A DNA stretch of 26,445 nucleotides from an uncultured Clostridium sp. (GCA_934438135.1 CAKSBP010000040.1:1-26445), one strand, 5' to 3'; counted from the stretch's first letter, positions 15,633 through 23,678 are shown. Numbers and translations are program-made. Notes: generated from the letters alone by a model not told the origin.

Positions 15633-16693
15633 TGTATGTTGAGTTAAAAGATATTAATAAATCCTATGGAACATATAAAGCAACGGATAATGTCAGTTTT
15701 CAGATTGAAAAAGGAAAATTAATTGCACTTTTAGGTTCCAGTGGAAGTGGAAAGACGACAATTCTTCGTATGATTGCAGGGTTGGAGACACCGGATTCTG
15801 GAGATATTTTAATTGATGGCGTTCGGGTAAATGATGTACCGGCAAGAAAACGAGGTATTGGATTTGTATTTCAGAGTTACGCCTTATTCCGGTATATGAC
15901 GGTATTTGATAATATTGCCTTTGGATTAAAGGTTTTGAAAAAGGATAAGAGATACATAAAAGAACGGGTAAATAATTTAATTAAGCTGATAGGATTGGAA
16001 GGAATGGAAAAGAGATATCCACATCAGCTGTCTGGTGGACAGAGGCAGAGGGTGGCCTTTGCAAGGGCATTAGCACCAGATCCACAGCTGCTGCTGCTGG
16101 ATGAACCATTTGCTGCTATTGATGCAAAAGTTCGGAAGGAATTAAGAAGCTGGCTGAAAGAAATGATTGAAAAAGTTGGAGTAACCAGTATTTTTGTTAC
16201 CCATGACCAGGAGGAAGCCATTGAAGTGGCGGATGAAATTATTATTACAAATCATGGAAGGATGGAACAGAAAGGAACACCGGCAGAAATTTATAAAAAT
16301 CCAGCAACTCCATTTGTAGCACAATTTATTGGGCAGTCTGCAGTTATCGAAAACTATGAGCGGTTTGTTGGATTTGAAACTTTAAAAAATCTCTCAAAAG
16401 CAGTTATTCGACCGGAGTTTGTCCAGATAGAGAAAAAAGGAGCACTTCAGCAGTTTATGAGTGCGGCAGAGCATGGAATTGTCACCAAGGTATTATTCCG
16501 AGGAAGTTATCAGGAGATTCAGGTGAATGTAAAAGGAATTTTGATAACTGCTAACCGTTCTTTGGAGGAAGATTTGATTTCAGTGGGAGAGGAAGTCGAT
16601 GTACTGATTTACCGCTTATATGTATTTAATGAGAAAAAGACGTATTTGATGGAAAATGAAGCAATGGAAGATAAGAATGCAGTTTACATATAG
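15632..16693 (+). CDS. cysA: Sulfate ABC transporter ATP-binding protein CysA
   Basis: ATPase of the sulfate importer, 353 residues, cytoplasmic and docked on CysTW. Visible motifs: Walker A GSSGSGKTT (35-43), Q-loop Gln81, signature LSGGQRQRVAFARAL (from 133), Walker B LLLLDEP with Glu158, and switch His191 in VTHDQEEA. The region after about residue 240 corresponds to the regulatory/TOBE-like tail of this family. AAAAAGGAGGAAA precedes ATG 15632. Its place between the sulfate permeases and the APS reductase genes makes sulfate the clear substrate; the similar MalK type is less likely. Confidence 0.95.
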   Translation: MYVELKDINKSYGTYKATDNVSFQIEKGKLIALLGSSGSGKTTILRMIAGLETPDSGDILIDGVRVNDVPARKRGIGFVFQSYALFRYMTVFDNIAFGLKVLKKDKRYIKERVNNLIKLIGLEGMEKRYPHQLSGGQRQRVAFARALAPDPQLLLLDEPFAAIDAKVRKELRSWLKEMIEKVGVTSIFVTHDQEEAIEVADEIIITNHGRMEQKGTPAEIYKNPATPFVAQFIGQSAVIENYERFVGFETLKNLSKAVIRPEFVQIEKKGALQQFMSAAEHGIVTKVLFRGSYQEIQVNVKGILITANRSLEEDLISVGEEVDVLIYRLYVFNEKKTYLMENEAMEDKNAVYI

Positions 16694-16720
16694 AAAACCA
16701 TGCTTAGAAAGGAGGCTGTC

Positions 16721-18415
16721 ATGGGGATAAAATTAAGTAAAAAGAAAATTGAAACAGATATTTTAATTATTGGCGGCGGTACCGCTGGATGTTATGCAGC
16801 ACTTACTATAAGGGAGCAGTCTAATGCATCCGTTGTGATTGCAGAAAAAGCCAACATCAAACGAAGTGGCTGTCTGGCAGCAGGTGTCAATGCCATTAAT
16901 GCTTATATTGTAAAGGGACGGACACCAGAAGATTACGTAGAATATGCCAGGAAAGATGCTAATGAAATTGTAAGGGAGGATCTTCTTCTTACTATGTCTC
17001 AGGGGCTTAACCGGGTAACAAAGCACCTGGAAGAGCTGGGGCTAGTGATTTTAAAGGATGAAAATGGAGATTATGTAGCAAGAGGAAATCGTAATATTAA
17101 GATAAATGGTGAAAATATGAAACCGATTCTGGCAGATGCAGTGAATGCACTGGATGATGTGACTGTCTTGAATCATATTAATATAACGGATTATATTGTG
17201 GAAAACAATCAGATTGCAGGTGCATATGGATTTGGCGTGGAAGAAGAGGTGTTTTATGAAATCCGGGCAAAAGCAGTTATTTGTGCCACAGGTGGTGCAT
17301 CCGGATTGTATAAGCCCAATAATCCGGGTTTTTCCAGACATAAAATGTGGTATCCGCCCTTTAATACAGGAGCCGGCTATGCCATGGGAATCCGTGCTGG
17401 AGCAGAAATGACTACATTTGAAATGCGTTTCATTGCCCTTCGCTGTAAAGATACCATTGCACCGACAGGAACCATTGCTCAGGGAGTTGGAGCAAAGCAG
17501 ATTAATGCAAAAGGTGAAATTTATGAGCAGAAATATGGTCTTACAACTTCGGAACGATTATATGGAACGGTGAAGGAAACTCTAGATGGAAATGGTCCTT
17601 GTTATCTAAAGACGGAAGGAATCAGCGGGAAACAGGATGAAGAATTGTTGAAAGCATATTTAAATATGGCACCAAGTCAAACACTAAAATGGCTGGAATC
17701 AGGAAAAAATCCGAGCCAGCAGAATGTAGAAATCGAAGGAACAGAACCGTATATTGTTGGTGGACATACGGCGAGCGGCTACTGGGTAGATACAAACAGG
17801 CAGACAACGATTCATGGACTATATGCAGCAGGAGATGTGGCTGGTGGATGTCCGCAGAAATATGTAACGGGAGCTCTGGTAGAAGGAGAAATTGCAGCAA
17901 AAGCGGCGGTTGAGTATATTCAGAAAATCGAGCGGCTGAAGACGCAGGAGGAAGAAGCTTACAGTCGTAAACAAGAAGCGGAAGCTATATTGAACCGAAC
18001 GGATGCATTTTTTACAGTGGAACAGCTGGAAGAGGCTATGCAGAAGGTAATGGATACTTATGCTGGAGGAATTGGAAGTCATTATCAATATAATGAAAAA
18101 CAGTTAGCTCTGGCAAAAGAAAAGATAGCACAGATTACGGAGTTAAGCGACCATCTGGCAGCAGAGGATATGCATGAACTGCTGTTTGTTTATGAATTAA
18201 AAGAACGGCTCTTAGTCTGTCAGGCAGTGATTGCTCATCTATTAGCAAGAAAAGAAACCAGATGGCATAGTTTTGCTGAGAACTTGGATTATCCAGAACA
18301 AAAGCCAGAATGGAAGAAATATGTGAACTCCAGAATGGAAAATGGAGTGATAAAAATTTTATACCGGGATTTGGTAGGACGGGAGGATACGTATGAGCAT
18401 TGTGATTCGGACTGA
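16721..18415 (+). CDS. aprA: Adenylylsulfate (APS) reductase alpha subunit, AprA type
   Basis: FAD enzyme of the fumarate reductase/succinate dehydrogenase flavoprotein superfamily, predicted to reduce APS to sulfite and AMP. The 564 residues start with an FAD fold (DILIIGGGTAGCYAAL, glycines about 18-23) and end the FAD domain with GLYAAGDVAGGCPQKYVTGA. The stretch MWYPPFNTGAGYAMGIRAG followed by AEMT...MRFIALRCKD parallels the substrate-site region of Archaeoglobus AprA, as far as I remember it. It is shorter than dissimilatory AprA (about 640 residues). ATG 16721 has AAAGGAGG five bases upstream; ATG 16700 lacks one. The linked ferredoxin-like AprB and CysDN support the call. A different flavoprotein reductase function is the main alternative. 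Confidence 0.83.
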   Translation: MGIKLSKKKIETDILIIGGGTAGCYAALTIREQSNASVVIAEKANIKRSGCLAAGVNAINAYIVKGRTPEDYVEYARKDANEIVREDLLLTMSQGLNRVTKHLEELGLVILKDENGDYVARGNRNIKINGENMKPILADAVNALDDVTVLNHINITDYIVENNQIAGAYGFGVEEEVFYEIRAKAVICATGGASGLYKPNNPGFSRHKMWYPPFNTGAGYAMGIRAGAEMTTFEMRFIALRCKDTIAPTGTIAQGVGAKQINAKGEIYEQKYGLTTSERLYGTVKETLDGNGPCYLKTEGISGKQDEELLKAYLNMAPSQTLKWLESGKNPSQQNVEIEGTEPYIVGGHTASGYWVDTNRQTTIHGLYAAGDVAGGCPQKYVTGALVEGEIAAKAAVEYIQKIERLKTQEEEAYSRKQEAEAILNRTDAFFTVEQLEEAMQKVMDTYAGGIGSHYQYNEKQLALAKEKIAQITELSDHLAAEDMHELLFVYELKERLLVCQAVIAHLLARKETRWHSFAENLDYPEQKPEWKKYVNSRMENGVIKILYRDLVGREDTYEHCDSD

Positions 18416-18707
18416 TAAATGTGTTGGATGTGGAAAGTGTAGGGAAGTCTGTCCTGGAAGCCTGATTACGAAAACAGCTGATGGAAAAGCATTTATGAAA
18501 TATCCAAAAGACTGCTGGGGCTGTGCCTCCTGTGTGAAAGAATGTGCGGTTGGTGCGATTTCTTTTTATCTTGGAGCAGATATTGGCGGGCGGGGAAGTT
18601 CGCTGACTGTTTCAAAAAGTGAAGGAAAAGTTTACTGGAATATAAAAAAATACGATAACACGATACATACCATAGAGATAAATCCGAAAGATTCTAATCA
18701 ATATTAG
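18393..18707 (+). CDS. aprB: APS reductase beta subunit, AprB-type 8Fe-8S ferredoxin protein
   Basis: Electron-transfer partner of AprA, 104 residues. Cys10, 13, 16, 20 and Cys41, 44, 47, 51 form two [4Fe-4S] ligand sets. The DCWGCASCVKEC segment matches the Trp-containing second motif of AprB proteins, and the C-terminal half (from about 60) is a short beta-rich tail ending in a hydrophilic segment. It lacks the long insertion in the first cluster motif and the extended tail of dissimilatory AprB. The start at ATG 18393 overlaps the end of aprA by 23 bases, indicating coupled translation and a stable AprAB complex. The electron donor is unknown. Confidence 0.85.
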   Translation: MSIVIRTDKCVGCGKCREVCPGSLITKTADGKAFMKYPKDCWGCASCVKECAVGAISFYLGADIGGRGSSLTVSKSEGKVYWNIKKYDNTIHTIEINPKDSNQY

Positions 18708-18725
18708 GTATGTGAAAGGAGCGAT

Positions 18726-19628
18726 ATGATGAGTGGATTATCCCATCTTGATGAATTAGAGGCAGAGGCAATTTATATTATAAGAGAAGTTGCGGCAGAA
18801 TGTGAGAAACCAGTTATGTTGTATTCTATAGGAAAAGATAGTTCGGTTATGCTGCATCTGGCAATGAAAGCATTTTATCCGGAGAAGCCGCCATTTCCAT
18901 TTTTACACGTTGATACTACCTGGAAGTTTAAAGAAATGTATCAGTTCCGTGACCGGATTGCAAAAGAGAAAGGAATTGAAATGCTGGTATATCAGAATAA
19001 AGATGGTATTGCAAGAGGCATCAATCCATTTGATCACGGTGCCGCTTATACGGATATTATGAAAACTCAGGCACTGAAGCAGGCGTTGACGAAATACCAG
19101 TTTACTGCAGCATTTGGCGGTGGACGCCGTGATGAAGAAAAGTCCCGTGCTAAAGAACGTATTTTTTCTTTCCGAAATGAGGCACAGGCATGGGATCCAA
19201 AGAATCAGCGTCCAGAAATGTGGAAACTTTATAATGCTAAGATTAACAAAGGTGAGAGTATTCGTGTCTTCCCGATTTCCAATTGGACAGAGAAAGATAT
19301 CTGGCAGTACATAAAACGAGAAAATATTGAAATTGTACCGTTGTATTTTGCAAAGGAAAGACCAGTCATTTACCGAGATGGGAATATTATTATGGTGGAT
19401 GATGATAGGCTTAAATTAAAACCAGGAGAACAGATTGAATACAAAAAAGTGCGATTCCGTACGTTAGGATGTTATCCGTTAACTGGTGGAACCGAATCCA
19501 ATGCGGAAACATTAGATGAAATTATCGAAGAAACATTAAGTGCAGTTACTTCCGAACGAACCACCCGTGTTATTGATAAGGAAGCACAAGGAAGCATGGA
19601 AAGAAGAAAGAGGGAGGGGTATTTCTAA
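18726..19628 (+). CDS. cysD: Sulfate adenylyltransferase subunit 2 (ATP sulfurylase small subunit)
   Basis: Forms APS from sulfate and ATP together with the CysN GTPase. The 300 residues contain the PP-loop SIGKDSS (about 34-40) in LYSIGKDSSVMLHLAMKAF, then LHVDTTWKFKEMY and FGGGRRDEEKSRAKERIFSF, all typical of CysD. Length agrees with E. coli CysD (302). AAGGAG lies 4 bases before ATG 18726 and 7 before ATG 18729; the second start would remove one residue. It follows aprB after 18 bases and overlaps cysN by one base. Confidence 0.96.
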   Translation: MMSGLSHLDELEAEAIYIIREVAAECEKPVMLYSIGKDSSVMLHLAMKAFYPEKPPFPFLHVDTTWKFKEMYQFRDRIAKEKGIEMLVYQNKDGIARGINPFDHGAAYTDIMKTQALKQALTKYQFTAAFGGGRRDEEKSRAKERIFSFRNEAQAWDPKNQRPEMWKLYNAKINKGESIRVFPISNWTEKDIWQYIKRENIEIVPLYFAKERPVIYRDGNIIMVDDDRLKLKPGEQIEYKKVRFRTLGCYPLTGGTESNAETLDEIIEETLSAVTSERTTRVIDKEAQGSMERRKREGYF

Positions 19629-21316
19629 TGAAAGGACTATTAAAATTTATTACCTGCGGAAGTGTTGATGATGGAAAATCCACTCTGATAGGACACATTT
19701 TATATGATTCAAAATTGTTGTATGCAGACCAGGAGAAAGCACTGATTCTGGACAGCAAGGTAGGAAGCAGAGGCGGTGCTATTGACTACTCCTTGCTGTT
19801 AGATGGTTTAATGGCGGAGAGAGAACAGGGAATTACTATTGATGTAGCATATCGCTATTTTACCACGGAGCAAAGAAGTTTTATTGTAGCAGATACACCA
19901 GGACATGAAGAATATACAAGAAATATGGCGGTCGGTGCTTCTTTTGCAGACCTGGCAGTTATTTTAGTGGATGCCTCTCAGGGAGTTCTGGTACAGACCA
20001 GAAGACATGCGAGAATTTGTGCGTTAATGGGAATTCAATATTTTGTTTTTGCAGTGAATAAAATGGATTTAATTGGATATGACCAGGAAAAATTCCAGGC
20101 AATCGAGAAACAGATTCAGAAATTGAAAGAGGAATTGGCTTTATATGATGTAAAAGTAATTCCGTTATCTGCAACAGAAGGAGATAATGTGACGAAGAAA
20201 TCCGATAATATCCCTTGGTATACAGGAGTTCCGCTGCTTGCTTATCTGGAGCAGGTGGATGTATCTTCCAAGACAAAAGAAGAAGGATTTTATCTTCCGG
20301 TACAAAGAGTATGTCGTCCAAATCATACCTTCCGTGGATTTCAGGGACAGATTGAATCAGGAAGCATTCAGGTGGGAGATGAAGTTGTTACCCTGCCAAG
20401 TAACGAAAAAGCAGCGGTTAAGAGTATTTTAATTGGTGATAGAGAAGCGGATTTGGCCGAGGCAGGACAGCCGGTAACCATTCAGCTGAATAAGGAAGTG
20501 GATGTGTCTAGAGGATGCGTTCTGACAAAAGATACGGCTATTTCATCAGCAAAAGAATTCGAGGCATCGATTTTATGGATGGATGATGAAACTCTGACGT
20601 CAGGGAAAGAATATCTGGTGAAGCTTGGAACAAAGCTGATACCTGGCATTGTAACAGAAATTCACTATAAAATAGATGTAAATACTGGTGAACATGTTCC
20701 GGCAGAAGGACTTTCTAAAAATGAAATTGCAGACTGTACAATTCTATTGGATGAAAATATTGTGCTGGATCGCTTTGCATCTCATAAGACATTAGGAGAA
20801 TTTATTTTGATCGATCGTGTCAGCAATATGACTTCCGCATGTGGTGTAGTAGAGAATGTAACGGAAAGCGGAAAAGAAGGATTTAAAGAAACATTCTATA
20901 CCGATACCCTATCTGCAAGAGGAGATATCTTTGAAGAATTCTATTATAATGAAGGAAACTATTCTGTTCATAAAGTGCAGACGGATAGCGGACGTTATAC
21001 GATTGGAGACGAAATTCCAGTAAAGGGAGAAAGTTTTGCTTATCCAGATTATTTTGATATTCTGATACTTCGGGATAAGACAGCGATTTCTATTCGTGAT
21101 AAAAAGATTACGGAAATGAAACCATTGGATGATTATGAATATCAAGGATATCCAGTGATCAACGGAAGAGGTTTTGCATTAAAAGTAACTTCGAAAGAGG
21201 AACTGAAAGCATTTTTAGCTGGCTATGAGGAGAATCATGGTTCGGATGAATTTTTAAATGAATGGATTGAGTTTGGAACATTTCGGAAGATTGTGTTTGA
21301 AATAAATAGAAAATAA
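19628..21316 (+). CDS. cysN: Sulfate adenylyltransferase subunit 1 (CysN GTPase) with novel C-terminal extension
   Basis: EF-Tu-like GTPase that drives APS formation by CysD. The first about 410 residues are canonical: G1 GSVDDGKST (11-19), switch II DTPGHEEYTRNM (89-100), NKMD (144-147), then beta-barrel domains. Typical CysN ends near residue 475 or continues into an APS kinase (CysC) domain. Here the protein runs to 562, and the last about 150 residues show no kinase P-loop. That tail is acidic and aromatic, with FEEFYYNEGNYSVHK, YPDYFDILILRD and ending FRKIVFEINRK. I do not recognise it as any named domain. The start overlaps cysD by one base with GAGGGG upstream. A terminator follows at 21329. 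Confidence 0.93.
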   Translation: MKGLLKFITCGSVDDGKSTLIGHILYDSKLLYADQEKALILDSKVGSRGGAIDYSLLLDGLMAEREQGITIDVAYRYFTTEQRSFIVADTPGHEEYTRNMAVGASFADLAVILVDASQGVLVQTRRHARICALMGIQYFVFAVNKMDLIGYDQEKFQAIEKQIQKLKEELALYDVKVIPLSATEGDNVTKKSDNIPWYTGVPLLAYLEQVDVSSKTKEEGFYLPVQRVCRPNHTFRGFQGQIESGSIQVGDEVVTLPSNEKAAVKSILIGDREADLAEAGQPVTIQLNKEVDVSRGCVLTKDTAISSAKEFEASILWMDDETLTSGKEYLVKLGTKLIPGIVTEIHYKIDVNTGEHVPAEGLSKNEIADCTILLDENIVLDRFASHKTLGEFILIDRVSNMTSACGVVENVTESGKEGFKETFYTDTLSARGDIFEEFYYNEGNYSVHKVQTDSGRYTIGDEIPVKGESFAYPDYFDILILRDKTAISIRDKKITEMKPLDDYEYQGYPVINGRGFALKVTSKEELKAFLAGYEENHGSDEFLNEWIEFGTFRKIVFEINRK

Positions 21317-21328
21317 AGTTAGTTTTAT

Positions 21329-21366
21329 AAGGCTTTGTCAGAGATGACGAGGCCTTTTCTTTTTTG
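21329..21366 (+). terminator. Terminator of the sulfate operon
   Basis: AAGGCTTTGTC (21329-21339) pairs with GACGAGGCCTT (21346-21356), including two G-U pairs, around a six-base loop. A T-rich tract follows to 21366. Confidence 0.85.
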
Positions 21367-21442
21367 TGCGTATACGTTTCCCTCTAGCAATCCTCTCATC
21401 TTTGCGGTATCATTAGATATCATAAGAAAAAGGAGAATGCTT

Positions 21443-21616
21443 ATGTTAGAGAGAATGGAATATATTGTGGAGCAGATTGATGGAGATTATGCATGGCTTA
21501 GAAGAACCGACGAGGAAGAAGCCGAGAATAAGATAGTAGCCCGTGCACTGCTTCCAGCAGAGACGGATCAGGGAAGCCGTCTGATTTATGAGTGCATGGA
21601 ATACTCTATATTATAG
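21443..21616 (+). CDS. Small DUF3006-like protein
   Basis: A 57-residue acidic protein that reads MEYIVEQIDGDYAWL near the start and ALLPAETDQGSRLIYE later. This pattern (function-unknown beta-strand, DGDYA, then a LLP followed by a Gly-containing turn) resembles DUF3006 proteins as I remember them, which have no assigned activity. ATG 21443 has AAGGAGA about seven bases upstream. A longer frame from 21335 would run through the sulfate operon terminator and is rejected. The stop is 28 bases before the HAD gene, so the two are probably one transcript. I see no clear promoter in the 76 bases after the terminator. Confidence 0.6.
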   Translation: MLERMEYIVEQIDGDYAWLRRTDEEEAENKIVARALLPAETDQGSRLIYECMEYSIL

Positions 21617-21644
21617 AATGTATGTAGGAAAAGGAGTTAATCAC

Positions 21645-22394
21645 ATGTATAAAAATTATATTTTTGACTTATATGGAACATTAGTGGATATCCATACCGA
21701 GGAAGAATCTAGAGAGTTATGGACAAAATTAGCTGTATTCTATGGATATTATGGAGCCAGCTATACACCAGAAGAACTTAAAGTAGCGTATCGAAAAGAA
21801 GAAGCCAATATGCGGATGAAAGCTCTGAAACAGGCTCATGTAGAAGCACCTGAAGCAAAAGAATATTATCCGGAAATTGTATTAGAATATGTTTTCCAGA
21901 AAATGTTTTTAAGGCGGGGTGTGAATGCATCGTTGGAATTAAGTATTCATGCAGGGCAGTTTTTTAGAACTTTATCCATGAAGTACATAAAGTTATATAA
22001 GGGAGTGTCAAATATGCTTAGAAAACTGAAAGAGAGCGGCTCTCATGTATATCTTTTGTCCAATGCACAACGTATTTTTACCCAGTATGAAATGACATTA
22101 TTAGATATTACTCAGTATTTTGACGGCATTTTATTTTCTTCAGATGCGGGATATATGAAACCGGATCGGCATTTTTATGAAAAGCTGTTTTGTGAATATG
22201 ACATTAATCCAAAGGAATCTATTATGACAGGAAATGATTATCGCTGCGATGTGCTTGGGGCAAAAGCTGTTGGATTGGATACATGTTATGTACATTCCAA
22301 TCTGTCACCAGAGCTGGATGGAAAAGTGGAAAGTACGTATGTATTGATGCAGATGGATATTGGAAAAATGACAGATGTGCTGATGGAAAAGTAA
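21645..22394 (+). CDS. HAD-superfamily hydrolase
   Basis: Predicted cytoplasmic phosphatase or related hydrolase, 249 residues. Motif I is FDLYGTLVD with nucleophile Asp8; motif II VYLLSNAQ; motif III Lys in YMKPDRHFYEK; motif IV GNDYRCDVLGAKAVG. A helical cap lies between motif I and II (about 20-115). Position 10, usually the general acid Asp in phosphatases, is Tyr. This resembles the DxYGT form of haloacid dehalogenase-like members and is also common in uncharacterised Firmicutes HAD proteins. AAGGAG lies nine bases before ATG 21645; the longer frame from 21588 overlaps the upstream gene. Substrate unknown. Confidence 0.9.
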   Translation: MYKNYIFDLYGTLVDIHTEEESRELWTKLAVFYGYYGASYTPEELKVAYRKEEANMRMKALKQAHVEAPEAKEYYPEIVLEYVFQKMFLRRGVNASLELSIHAGQFFRTLSMKYIKLYKGVSNMLRKLKESGSHVYLLSNAQRIFTQYEMTLLDITQYFDGILFSSDAGYMKPDRHFYEKLFCEYDINPKESIMTGNDYRCDVLGAKAVGLDTCYVHSNLSPELDGKVESTYVLMQMDIGKMTDVLMEK

Positions 22395-22499
22395 CTGAAA
22401 TTTTGGAGACAGTATCAGCAGGATAGAATATCTATAAAGAGGACAATTAATACTTTTTAAAAATGGAATAATGAGGATTCAAATACTAAGATTATAAAC

Positions 22500-22529
22500 T
22501 AGACAAAGGATATCCGCGTCGGTTACAAT
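22500..22529 (+). promoter_or_regulatory. Possible promoter of the orphan lipoprotein gene
   Basis: TAGACA (22500-22505), 18 bases and TACAAT (22524-22529) are a moderate match to the housekeeping consensus, ending 25 bases before the start codon. The rest of the 160-base gap after the HAD gene shows no structure I can name. Confidence 0.35.
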
Positions 22530-22554
22530 AAGAGAAAGAAAGTGAAAGGGAAGT

Positions 22555-23268
22555 ATGAAAATGTCAATAAAGTATTTGTATAAGGCTGGTGTATTCCTTG
22601 CTTTGGCATCCTGTGTAACACTCGGTTTCACATCCTGTGGGGACAGTACAAAAAAACAGAATGAGGCGATATCATCGCCGGGACAGACAGAGGAAAAGGC
22701 GGAATCTGTTATAATAGAAAATGCTCAATGGAGTCCGGACATGAAGCTGGACAGCAGGCAGATAAGTCTTGATTATGCAGACAGTACCAGAATTGTATTT
22801 CATGAAAAAACAGGCTTGTTTGTATATGATTTGCAAGATGGTGCTTTGACAGTCACAGTCGATTTGAATTCACTTGGCATGAATAAAACTTCTGGCAGAG
22901 AATATTGTGAAGTAACAGTTTCAGAAGATGGAAATCAAATCTGGCTTCATGAGATGGCAGATGAGAATATGTACTGCTATGACATTGCGAAGGGGAAAAT
23001 GAAAAAGACAGCATATGACAGCAGTGAAATAAAGAAAACGAGGGCAAAGCAGGAAGTGATTGATGTACGAGAGGCATTAACGAACTTCTCAGATAAAAAG
23101 GACGAGCCATCGGCGGTTAGTAACGCTATTCGGCTTTCTGCTGAGGAAGAGGAAGCGGTTTACTGCTGGATGACATGTGAGGATGGAACCTTTGGAGGGG
23201 TGAATCTGGTAATTAAGAATCAGCAGCAGGAGACGTTGTATCCACTGTTTGGAAAAGAGCCGGTATAG
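22555..23268 (+). CDS. Putative lipoprotein of unknown function
   Basis: A 237-residue exported protein with a lipoprotein signal: basic start, hydrophobic core, then lipobox FTSC with the anchor Cys at residue 28. Residues about 30-60 are a polar linker. The core contains a repeated beta-strand pattern (RIVFHEKTGLFVYDLQDGAL, then VTVSEDGNQIWLHE and MYCYDIAKGKM) like a partial beta-propeller. It recalls, from memory only, the extracellular C-terminal region of some M56/BlaR1-type membrane peptidases in Lachnospiraceae, but no peptidase is encoded here. Start ATG 22555 has AAAGGGAAG upstream; ATG 22561 is an alternative. It stands alone with a weak terminator at its stop codon. Confidence 0.75.
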   Translation: MKMSIKYLYKAGVFLALASCVTLGFTSCGDSTKKQNEAISSPGQTEEKAESVIIENAQWSPDMKLDSRQISLDYADSTRIVFHEKTGLFVYDLQDGALTVTVDLNSLGMNKTSGREYCEVTVSEDGNQIWLHEMADENMYCYDIAKGKMKKTAYDSSEIKKTRAKQEVIDVREALTNFSDKKDEPSAVSNAIRLSAEEEEAVYCWMTCEDGTFGGVNLVIKNQQQETLYPLFGKEPV

Positions 23269-23283
23269 AAAAAATACCTTTTT
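23262..23283 (+). terminator. Weak terminator overlapping the lipoprotein stop codon
   Basis: GGTAT (23262-23266) and ATACC (23274-23278) form a short stem followed by TTTTT. The stem is only 5 bp, so efficiency is doubtful. Confidence 0.4.
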
Positions 23284-23463
23284 ATAGTGCGTCCTGCGGC
23301 ACGCGGTTCTAACGATATCTTTTCAAATGGAAAACGGAACAGATTGATACAATGGAAGCTGTATGAAATGAGAGAGGTCGGCTAATCAACGAATGGTTAG
23401 CCTCCTGCTTGATTAAGACGAACAGATTGTGTGAAATATAAAGCATATAAAAATAAACAAAAC
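23284..23463. other. Gene-free gap with a stable stem-loop
   Basis: No open frame of useful length is seen on either strand. GGCTAATC (23380-23387) and GGTTAGCC (23395-23402) form an 8-bp stem with loop AACGAAT, without a T tract after it. A second small stem GTGC/GCAC lies near 23286-23301. The stretch may be leader, small RNA or decayed sequence; I cannot tell which. Confidence 0.35.
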
Positions 23464-23493
23464 AAAAGCACTGAAATAATCTTCAGTGCTTTT
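23446..23493 (-). terminator. Terminator of the minus-strand tRNA gene
   Basis: AAAAGCACTGAA (23464-23475) and TTCAGTGCTTTT (23482-23493) form a perfect 12-bp stem with a six-base loop. Read on the minus strand it is followed by a long T-rich tract. A short TTTTT on the plus side might also stop plus-strand read-through. Confidence 0.88.
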
Positions 23494-23496
23494 TAA

Positions 23497-23567
23497 AGCG
23501 GGTGATGGGAATCGAACCCACGTATCTAGCTTGGAAGGCTAGTGTTCTACCATTGAACTACACCCGC
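23497..23567 (-). tRNA. tRNA-Gly (anticodon UCC)
   Basis: The minus strand folds into a complete cloverleaf of 71 bases. The acceptor stem GCGGGTG pairs with CACCCGC, the D arm is GTTC/GAAC, the anticodon stem is CTAGC/GCTAG with loop CTTCCAA (anticodon TCC, reading GGA and other GGN codons), and the T arm is GTGGG/CCCAT around TTCGATT. The discriminator base is T, as usual for bacterial tRNA-Gly. CCA is not encoded. It has its own promoter and terminator. Confidence 0.97.
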
Positions 23568-23585
23568 ACGCTCATTACTTTTACT

Positions 23586-23613
23586 ATTATATTGATTTTT
23601 GAAAGAAAGTCAA
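23586..23613 (-). promoter_or_regulatory. Promoter of tRNA-Gly
   Basis: On the minus strand, TTGACT (23613-23608), a 16-base spacer and TATAAT (23591-23586) form a near-consensus promoter 19 bases before the tRNA 5' end. Confidence 0.85.
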
Positions 23614-23649
23614 TAGTTTTTTTGAAAAAATATTATAACAGATAAAATA

Positions 23650-23678
23650 TTGACAGCTTTTTATAACAGGTTTATAAT
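23650..23678 (+). promoter_or_regulatory. Perfect SigA-type promoter of the DUF1847 gene
   Basis: TTGACA (23650-23655), 17 bases and TATAAT (23673-23678) match the consensus at all positions. It is back to back with the tRNA-Gly promoter, with 36 bases between the two -35 elements. Confidence 0.85.

Noticed and set aside
21335..21442. N-terminal extension of the DUF3006-like protein
   Set aside because: It would be translated through the sulfate operon terminator; ATG 21443 has its own ribosome binding site.
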